From contig JADBKA010000034.1 in NCBI GenBank assembly GCA_014896635.1, forward strand, positions 1-29,767: DNA of 29,767 nucleotides, given 5' to 3'. Each line of letters starts with the position of its first letter. The stretch's first letter is position 1. Below the pieces are notes generated by a model that was given only the letters and a program-made list of their open reading frames with translations, was not told the DNA's origin and made no database searches. This document shows, one piece after another, positions 23,945 to 29,767 of the stretch. The translations under genes and the position numbers were made by a program. This stretch comes from Ktedonobacteraceae bacterium (GTDB taxonomy: Bacteria; Chloroflexota; Ktedonobacteria; Ktedonobacterales; Ktedonobacteraceae).

Positions 23945-25030
23945 TTATACACTCTGTGACAGCGGAATATCTGTCATTATCCCTTGCTTGATGGATTCTT
24001 TTCGTATCAGCCTGGCAAACTTGCGCCAGGGACCGAAGATCAGGCCCCATAGCCCACAGGCTTTGGCCGCTACCATCATCCAGTGCTGATCAACGTCCAC
24101 TACGACGCGCCGCATAAGGTAAGGATCGGTGCGCGGCGTATTGAGGCCATCCTCAGTGGTCAGAGCGCAGTCATAGCCGGCTTCCTTTGCAAGGCGAGGC
24201 ACAAGCGAACCGATGTGCTCGAATTTGCCAATAGGATAGGCAAAGGTACGAACCGCACGGCCCAGGCGCTGTTCCAGAACCGCGCGGCATTGTTTTATTT
24301 CGTAGCGCAGCTCATCTATATCAGTCAGGCAGGAGAGGGTGGGATGATTCATAGTATGCGCGCCGATGGAGACCCACTCGTTCTCCTTCAGAGCTTCCAC
24401 TTCTTCCCAGGAAAGCGGTGTTGCCGGTTTCTCTTCAAGGTGTACCGGAACAGGCACCTTCAGGAGCTGGCGCATCATAGCCAGAAACTCTTCTCGTTCG
24501 CTAACTGAGGCCGCACAACGAGCGCGCCTGTCAATCACCTGAGACAACTCCTGTCGCTCACTCGCGTTATCCAGGTGGTATGTGCGCCCCTCAACCGTCG
24601 CTGCCTTAACCTGCGCATCGGCTACCAGGTGCGCGCCCTCATCCCACCAGAAACGCCCGCCTCTCTCAATATATCCAGGCACCAGGAAGACGGTGATCGG
24701 CACCTGTAACTCTTTTGCCAGTGCCGCACCATAGCTGAAATAGTCATGGTAGCCGTCATCGAACGTCATCACCAGCGGTGTGCGTCGATCTCCCTGATGT
24801 GAGGCAGACGGGTCAGGCATGTAGAGCATTTTCAGCGCCTCTTCGAGGTGCAGGACGCGATAGTGTTTGCGCAGGTAGAGCATCTGTCGCCGCAGATCTC
24901 CGCCGGAAGCGCGATGATAATTGAGGATCACCAGATGTGGACCAGAGCGTTCTAGCCACCAGCGGGCCAGCCTGATCAGACCACTGTAGTAGAAGCCTGC
25001 GGCAATCAGCGTCAATATTCGATGCAGCAT
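23945..25030 (-). CDS. Polysaccharide deacetylase (NodB/CE4 family)
   Basis: 361 residues. The CE4 metal-binding and catalytic motifs are present: TFDDGYHDYF (89-98, Asp91-Asp92) and GAHTMNHPTL (223-232, His225 and His229), with VILNYHR (34-40) as the first strand. Such enzymes remove N- or O-acetyl groups from surface or extracellular glycans. The N-terminus has only a short hydrophobic stretch (LTLIAAGFYYSGLI), so membrane association is possible but no clear cleavable signal is seen. An insert of about 80 residues lies between the DD and HxxxH motifs. It starts six bases after the ATP-grasp gene, so the two are almost certainly co-transcribed and may act on the same glycan. Confidence 0.9.
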   Translation of the reverse strand: MLHRILTLIAAGFYYSGLIRLARWWLERSGPHLVILNYHRASGGDLRRQMLYLRKHYRVLHLEEALKMLYMPDPSASHQGDRRTPLVMTFDDGYHDYFSYGAALAKELQVPITVFLVPGYIERGGRFWWDEGAHLVADAQVKAATVEGRTYHLDNASERQELSQVIDRRARCAASVSEREEFLAMMRQLLKVPVPVHLEEKPATPLSWEEVEALKENEWVSIGAHTMNHPTLSCLTDIDELRYEIKQCRAVLEQRLGRAVRTFAYPIGKFEHIGSLVPRLAKEAGYDCALTTEDGLNTPRTDPYLMRRVVVDVDQHWMMVAAKACGLWGLIFGPWRKFARLIRKESIKQGIMTDIPLSQSV

Positions 25031-25036
25031 AGAATG

Positions 25037-26323
25037 TCATCGCTCCTTATTTTGCGATTTTGCGTTTGAAAAGAGACTGCTACCAACCCGCCGGGCCAGC
25101 AGTCGCGCAAAGCCTGCTGTAGCGGTCAGCGCGGGGAGAGGATCGTGCCAGTCGAGATAATCATAGCGCATGGGGACAAAGAAAGATGTGCAGAAATCGA
25201 GAATTGCTCTGGTCGGAGGGGGAACGCCCGGTCTGCCTCGTTGCAGAATAGACGCGACGGTCGTTGAGAAGTCGCCTGCGAGAAAGCGCATCCATTCACC
25301 TGTACGGTAGCCCTGCACGCGCTCTATCGGCTCGCCGCCGGCCCATTGATAGATCAGGTAGGGGAAATCAACCCCGGCGCGCACGGCCAGTTCGATGGAA
25401 TCCGAGAGGCGCGGATTAATCTCCATCAGGTAAGGTCTGCCTGAGCCATCCCGGCGAAATTCCACCTCGCAGTAGCCTTGCAGGTCGATTTCGCGTACCA
25501 GGCGCTCTGCCTGTTCGCCAGTATCGTAGGGAATCGGGATGCTCTGGCGCAGAACCGACGTCCCGCCGAGAGGGGGATCACTGCGGCAGGTCCACTGTGC
25601 AAAGCATGCATACATCGCTCCCCGTGCATAGAAGAGGTGAAGTCCCTCGCGCCTGCCGGAAAGAAATTGCTGGAAAAGAATCGCTGACCCCAGGCCGGTC
25701 TGCTCTTCTATCGCGCGCCGCGCCTCATCGGGCGTCGTGACGAGCTGCGGCGCAAATCTGATGCTGCGCTCCTCTCCCCTGACCCACGATTCTATGGGCT
25801 TGACAACCGCCGGCAGCCCGATCTCGCGCAAGGCAGCCTCCACTTCACCAGCAGCCCTCACCGTCACGCCTCTCGGAATGGCGATACCCAGCCGTTCAGC
25901 AATTGCCAGCGTTCGCTCTTTATTGATAGCAATGCCCAGTGCGGGTTCTTCCGCTAGCGCGATATGGACGCGGGAAGCCAGTTGCGCACGATGCCGGCGT
26001 AAGAGATCGATGGTGCCATCCGACGAGGTAATCAACACACGCGCACCCGTGCGGGTGAGCACCTGCTCCAGATACTCCAGGTACTCCGGTGTCCCCTCTT
26101 CCGCCGGGCAGACCGCCTTATAGCGGCACCAGCGCGACGAGAAACCCGGTGCATGATCGGAACTTTCGAGCGCCGCAACACGCAGGCCCCGCCTGCCCAG
26201 CGAGCGCACCGTCACCAGCGATTGCCGTAGCCGGGCATCCAGCACAAGCACATCATACTGTAGCGCCGCAGGCGGAAGCGCAGCACCCGGTGTTGTGTTA
26301 ACCCTGTCAACAGCTTTACTCAT
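25037..26323 (-). CDS. ATP-grasp ligase of carbamoyl-phosphate-synthase-like type
   Basis: 428 residues from ATG 26323 (GGGAG seven bases upstream). An N-terminal Rossmann-like part (DVLVLDAR, VAALESSDHAPGFSSRWC) precedes the ATP-grasp fold: Lys175 in PAVVKP, the hinge after ILFQQFLSGRREG, and metal ligands Glu288 and Glu301/Asn303 in MEINPRL. The final segment has WMRFLAGDFSTT. This subgroup is seen in exopolysaccharide and surface-glycan loci, where an amide or ester bond to a sugar or amino acid is suspected; no substrate is proven. Its tight pairing with a polysaccharide deacetylase supports a glycan-related role here (inference). Confidence 0.85.
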   Translation of the reverse strand: MSKAVDRVNTTPGAALPPAALQYDVLVLDARLRQSLVTVRSLGRRGLRVAALESSDHAPGFSSRWCRYKAVCPAEEGTPEYLEYLEQVLTRTGARVLITSSDGTIDLLRRHRAQLASRVHIALAEEPALGIAINKERTLAIAERLGIAIPRGVTVRAAGEVEAALREIGLPAVVKPIESWVRGEERSIRFAPQLVTTPDEARRAIEEQTGLGSAILFQQFLSGRREGLHLFYARGAMYACFAQWTCRSDPPLGGTSVLRQSIPIPYDTGEQAERLVREIDLQGYCEVEFRRDGSGRPYLMEINPRLSDSIELAVRAGVDFPYLIYQWAGGEPIERVQGYRTGEWMRFLAGDFSTTVASILQRGRPGVPPPTRAILDFCTSFFVPMRYDYLDWHDPLPALTATAGFARLLARRVGSSLFSNAKSQNKER

Positions 26324-26666
26324 AGCCCGGCTCCCTCACCATCCCTATAGCTGCCGTTTCCTGCCGCAGCAGGAAATGCAACTTCCCCGTGATTTCTCCG
26401 TAGATGACGAGTGGTAGCAGGTCCACCCGCAATATCACATCGCGTAATAACAGGATAGTGTACTGATATACAAATAGCTGCAAATTTACTCATATATTAC
26501 CTTTCTATCAGAATAAGAAGACATTAAAAGACAGAGAGAAAAGTATAGCGCCTGAAGCTCACTATATGATATACTCGGTTTGAGTATAGCATATTTTTAA
26601 AAACTCGAAAAGTCAGGGATGCAGGGGAATCTTCGTATGCTGTGTCTTGTTAGTGAGGAGCGGGTC
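26324..26666. other. Divergent intergenic region upstream of ATP-grasp and GH5 genes
   Basis: The 343 bases are AT-rich toward the GH5 gene. A perfect 8-bp inverted repeat TTTCCTGC/GCAGGAAA is at 26357-26376 near the ATP-grasp start, and a TATACTC/GAGTATA dyad is at 26570-26588. No ORF or repeat copy is seen. Confidence 0.5.
26565..26588 (+). promoter_or_regulatory. Candidate operator dyad overlapping a -10-like element
   Basis: TATGAT (26565-26570) abuts a perfect dyad TATACTC (26570-26576), 5-base spacer, GAGTATA (26582-26588), about 80 bases before the GH5 start. A dyad over a promoter suggests a repressor site, but no good -35 supports the promoter and no regulator gene is adjacent. Confidence 0.35.
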
Positions 26667-28106
26667 ATGAAGGAGAGCAGAACCAGACAATTACTGTATC
26701 ACTTGCTCAAGAGTGCTATAATGATAGAAATACTATTTGTACTTCTTGTAGCGTGCACCGGTCAATCACCTGCACCTTCTCCTAAAATGAACAATAATAA
26801 CAGCACAAGTACAACTCCCGCTAACAAGACACCAGCAGGCTTCGTAACACGTGCAGGCACACAACTGATGCTTGACGGGCGTCCTTTTCGCTTTGCCGGG
26901 GCCAACATGCACTGGCTAGGGCTGGAAGACTCTACCGATCATCCAACGCAATTTCGCGTGGATGATGGCTTCGCCGCGGCGAAAGAGATGGGCGCAACGG
27001 TGGTACGCGCTCACAACCTGGGTATTTCTACAGGCTGTCGCAACTGTATCGAGCCAGAACTCGGCGTATTTAACGAGGATGCATTCAGGTACGACGATTA
27101 TGCCATCAAAGTAGCCAGAGACTACGGCATTCGCCTCGTCATTCCCCTGACAGATAACTGGCACTACCCGGCGGGCGGCAAACACAACTTCACTGACTGG
27201 CGCGGCATCTCTGATGAAAACCAGTTTTACTATAATAAAAAGGTGATTGGAGACTTTAAAGAGTATATCAGAAGATTCCTGACACACGTGAATACCTATA
27301 CTGGCGTTGCCTATAAGGACGATCCAACGATCCTGGCCTGGGAAACCGGCAACGAGTTACAGCCGCCGACAGAGTGGACGCAGACTATTTCAACCTATAT
27401 CAAGAGCATAGATCCTCATCACCTGGTGATAGATGGCAAAAATGGCATCGACCCGAACGCCGCCAGCCTGACAAATGTCGATATCGTCTCCGCTCACTAT
27501 TATCCCAAGAATGTGCCGCAATTAAGAAAAGATGCCGAGGCCGCAAAAAAAGCCGGCAAAGTTTTCTACGTCGGGGAATTCGACTGGAATGACGCTAACG
27601 GCGGAGCTTCATTGACCAGCTTTCTCTCTACGATTGAAAATGATACAGAGATAGCCGGCGATTCCTTCTGGGAACTGATGCCTCATAACGACCAGTACGG
27701 CTATGTGGTCAACGATAAGGAATATAGCCTGCACTATCCTGGAGATACAAAAGCTATGAGGGCAGCAGTCCAGCAACTGCGTCTTCATGCATATAAAATG
27801 CGGGGAGACGCTGTACCGCCTGATAGCATCCCAGGTTCACCTGTCGTCACAGCCGTGAGCAAGAAAGAATCGTACACCCTCGTAGAGTGGCGGGGAACAG
27901 CGGTGGCCGCCACCTACAGCATAGAACGCTCGACCACCGGCCCACAAGGCCCCTGGACGCTTGTTTGCAAACAGTGTATTACAGATGCCCTGGCGCCCTG
28001 GCGCGATCCCGATGAACTGAGCGGCACTGTCTGGTACAGAGTCATCGCCTACAATCTCTCAGGTGTAGCGGGCAAGCCTTCTGAACCTTATCGTGCTGAA
28101 CTATGA
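26667..28106 (+). CDS. Secreted GH5 mannanase-like lipoprotein
   Basis: 479 residues from ATG 26667, where GAGGAG lies six bases upstream. Signal peptide with lipobox LLVAC (26-30), a Ser/Thr/Asn linker (31-56), then a GH5-like barrel: FRFAGANMHWLGLED (74-88), VVRAHNLG (112-119), acid/base Glu230 in AWETGNE, His277 in SAHYYP, and nucleophile Glu304 in YVGEFDW. A beta-sandwich, fibronectin-III-like domain follows (about 393-479). The pattern is that of bacterial endo-beta-1,4-mannanase-like GH5 members, which cut beta-mannan or related plant polymers outside the cell; specificity is inferred. Its stop overlaps the convergent DUF1616 gene by six bases. Confidence 0.88.
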   Translation: MKESRTRQLLYHLLKSAIMIEILFVLLVACTGQSPAPSPKMNNNNSTSTTPANKTPAGFVTRAGTQLMLDGRPFRFAGANMHWLGLEDSTDHPTQFRVDDGFAAAKEMGATVVRAHNLGISTGCRNCIEPELGVFNEDAFRYDDYAIKVARDYGIRLVIPLTDNWHYPAGGKHNFTDWRGISDENQFYYNKKVIGDFKEYIRRFLTHVNTYTGVAYKDDPTILAWETGNELQPPTEWTQTISTYIKSIDPHHLVIDGKNGIDPNAASLTNVDIVSAHYYPKNVPQLRKDAEAAKKAGKVFYVGEFDWNDANGGASLTSFLSTIENDTEIAGDSFWELMPHNDQYGYVVNDKEYSLHYPGDTKAMRAAVQQLRLHAYKMRGDAVPPDSIPGSPVVTAVSKKESYTLVEWRGTAVAATYSIERSTTGPQGPWTLVCKQCITDALAPWRDPDELSGTVWYRVIAYNLSGVAGKPSEPYRAEL

Positions 28107-28922
28107 TGGCTGGCATGCCTGCCCTCCGCCGCTATTGACGCGGTGAAGCACTCGGTGTACTTCCTGGTAGACTGTCTGCGGTTTATCCAGGCGGTAGAGC
28201 CGCACAGTAATCGTCGTTCCATCGGGGACCTGAGGCGGGATAGAGACGAGCTGACTCCACTCTTTCTGGGGTGCCAGTTTGATCGCAGGCCAGGTCATAA
28301 GTGATTCTTGCTGCTGACCGGCTGCCATTGTGACACGATAGGTAATCGTTCTGGTCTCAAAATTACGTACACCGATGCTCACTGTGCAGCTATTGTTTGC
28401 CTGGTTGGCCGGCAGCATCCAGAGCTGAGTGAAGCCAGGGTATGACTGTCGCGCCGCTCCAACGCTGGCATAAACGATGGATAAGCTCGCCACTATCGCG
28501 GCCAGCGCGAGTAACAGGCCGTCATACAGGCTGATGCGCATGCGCTCCTGCGGTTCAGGGGGATGCTGTACCTGCCTTCTTCGCCGCAACCAGGCCGTCA
28601 CGAGAGAAAATACCGCCGTCACTACTGAGAGGTAGATGGCCCAGGACGTGGTCTGCAAGCCCGCAGGGAAAAGATTGAGAATGAAGCCTCCCAGAATAGC
28701 TATCGCTATGCTCAGACCCAGGCTGAGCAGCAGGCGATAAGAAGGACCAAGCAGCGACCTGTAAAATAACAACTCGGTCAATGTATAGCCCGGTAAGAGG
28801 AAGATCAAGGGCAGCGCCAGGAGAGTGCCGAGAACAGGAGGACGCCCAGGGAGCAGCGCGCCGATGACATTGAGTGCCGCAATAGCAGTCGCTATCAGCA
28901 GATCACGATTTTTATGGCGCAC
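28101..28922 (-). CDS. DUF1616-type membrane protein
   Basis: 273 residues from GTG 28922, which has a perfect AGGAGG eight bases upstream. Five or so membrane helices cover the first 165 residues: two near 9-50 (IATAIAALNVIGALLP, LGTLLALPLIFLLPGYTLTELLF), two in 60-110, and one near 135-155. The C-terminal ~110 residues are an extracytoplasmic beta-type domain. PGYTLTELLF and the later YPGFTQLWM/NSCTVSIGVRNFE segments match the DUF1616 layout. Function of the family is unknown; members often sit near glycosyltransferase or surface-polysaccharide genes. It overlaps the upstream membrane protein gene by 11 bases, so the two are co-translated. Confidence 0.82.
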   Translation of the reverse strand: MRHKNRDLLIATAIAALNVIGALLPGRPPVLGTLLALPLIFLLPGYTLTELLFYRSLLGPSYRLLLSLGLSIAIAILGGFILNLFPAGLQTTSWAIYLSVVTAVFSLVTAWLRRRRQVQHPPEPQERMRISLYDGLLLALAAIVASLSIVYASVGAARQSYPGFTQLWMLPANQANNSCTVSIGVRNFETRTITYRVTMAAGQQQESLMTWPAIKLAPQKEWSQLVSIPPQVPDGTTITVRLYRLDKPQTVYQEVHRVLHRVNSGGGQACQPS

Positions 28923-29767
28923 CGGTCAGTCCTCCTATGTCATAAATGATAATATCGCCGCTATCAAAAACACGGCTGATCTGTGGGATCGTGTTAAACT
29001 TTGTCAGAGCCGCCAGATCAGCAGGCCGGGTGCGTTGATCTGACCCTGGTTCGCCCAGCTCGAAGTAGAAGCCGACAGCCGGCAATGCCTTCGCCAGGCG
29101 CCGGTCAACCACCAGGTAGCGGACATGAGCCTGTCGCAGCGCCGCAATTTCCCCCGCATCAAGGGTCGGCGATAAAAAGATATCAGGCACCGTCTCTCCG
29201 GTCAGCGAGATGATCATTTTCTGATCGCCGTAGGTGCTCATCAACAGGCTATTGACGCGATCCGTTGCCGTCGGGTTATCAGGTCCAAGATGAGCGCGCG
29301 TCCAGAGGGCCGCCTGGATGCCCTGTGGCTCGATGGATCGCTCATCAGCAGCAACCATATATGGCCCCGGCAGGACTTCCCAGGGTGGACCGGCTCCCAG
29401 AATAGTCCCTCCCATAAATATCACTGCCAGCGCGCCGGTAAGCAGCGTCATCCATCGCCAACTCAAACGCCGCACAGGCCAGAATTGCGCGATAAGCACA
29501 GCCAGTATACAGGAAACAGCGATGAAAAGGAACGCCGCTGACCTGTCGGAAATCTCACTACCGGCGTTGGTGAAGCGAAATACATGGCTGACGGGATAGG
29601 CCAGCGCAAAAATACCAAGCATCCCCGCCAGCGCGTTCGTACGGTAGCGCCGCCAGAGGCAGAGCAGGCCAAAAGGCAGGCCCGCCAGAATGAGCAAGAC
29701 CGAGGCGATGGTGAGCAGGCGCTCCCAGAGCGGCGTCGCCTGGCCGGCAGTAATGGCAAACAACTGA
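28912..29767 (-). CDS. Multi-membrane protein, C-terminal part (cut by window edge)
   Basis: The reading frame is open to the window end, so the start lies outside and about 284 C-terminal residues are visible. Three or so membrane helices (about 15-35, 45-60, 75-95 and 105-125 of the visible part) precede an extracytoplasmic domain with VRYLVVDRRL and VFDSGDIIIYDIGGL. This layout resembles the tail of large GT-C-like or YfhO-like membrane proteins of surface-polysaccharide loci, but no catalytic motif is in view. A TTG at 29763 could be a start, but the open frame upstream argues against it. Downstream it overlaps the DUF1616 gene. Confidence 0.75.
   Translation of the reverse strand, partial: QLFAITAGQATPLWERLLTIASVLLILAGLPFGLLCLWRRYRTNALAGMLGIFALAYPVSHVFRFTNAGSEISDRSAAFLFIAVSCILAVLIAQFWPVRRLSWRWMTLLTGALAVIFMGGTILGAGPPWEVLPGPYMVAADERSIEPQGIQAALWTRAHLGPDNPTATDRVNSLLMSTYGDQKMIISLTGETVPDIFLSPTLDAGEIAALRQAHVRYLVVDRRLAKALPAVGFYFELGEPGSDQRTRPADLAALTKFNTIPQISRVFDSGDIIIYDIGGLTGAP

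Overview
This 29.8 kb bacterial chromosomal window carries 24 protein-coding genes that I can support: 22 well-supported entries plus two small proteins of unknown family. The best guess for the source is a Chloroflexota bacterium, probably of the Ktedonobacteria type. That guess rests on the GC-rich genome with long Pro/Ala/Ser-rich linkers, a MurA with the Asp-type active site, the mix of lipoproteins and stress proteins, and a family of GC-rich hairpin repeats between genes. It is an inference; nothing here is diagnostic on its own. No tRNA, rRNA, CRISPR array, transposase or phage gene was seen.

Layout. Positions 1-749 hold the N-terminal part of the PrkA serine kinase (minus), preceded by a possible 57-residue ORF with a clear extended -10 promoter. 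Positions 1473-2318 encode a SAM hydroxide adenosyltransferase. Its divergent upstream region carries a repeat element with a perfect 28-bp inverted repeat, flanked by 39-bp direct repeats. Positions 2705-4870 (+) encode a degenerate receiver domain fused through a long disordered linker to GspE/MshE-like N-terminal repeats. It converges on a minus-strand cluster (9340 to 4879) of zinc-ribbon/FHA protein, CrtI-like flavoprotein and MurA; MurA has Asp in place of the fosfomycin-target Cys. A lipoprotein gene (minus) is divergent from dnaA (+).

dnaA is followed by three separate plus-strand genes: a YflT-like membrane protein, a universal stress protein and a GAF protein. They converge on a minus-strand run from 20848 down to 14457: MDR dehydrogenase with lost zinc ligands, GH3 glycosidase, epoxide-hydrolase-like enzyme, ChrA transporter and a DUF4097 membrane protein. 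The first four are tightly packed and are likely one operon. fumC (+) follows, then two tandem copies of the repeat element.

The right end (22841-29767) has a small helical protein, an SDR oxidoreductase, an ATP-grasp/polysaccharide-deacetylase pair, a secreted GH5 mannanase-like lipoprotein, a DUF1616 membrane protein and the end of a large membrane protein. This part looks like a cell-surface or exopolysaccharide neighbourhood.

No complete new defence or mobile system was recognised. The most interesting items are the dispersed hairpin repeat family, the pseudo-receiver fusion protein, the zinc-ligand-less MDR enzyme, and the Asp-type MurA.
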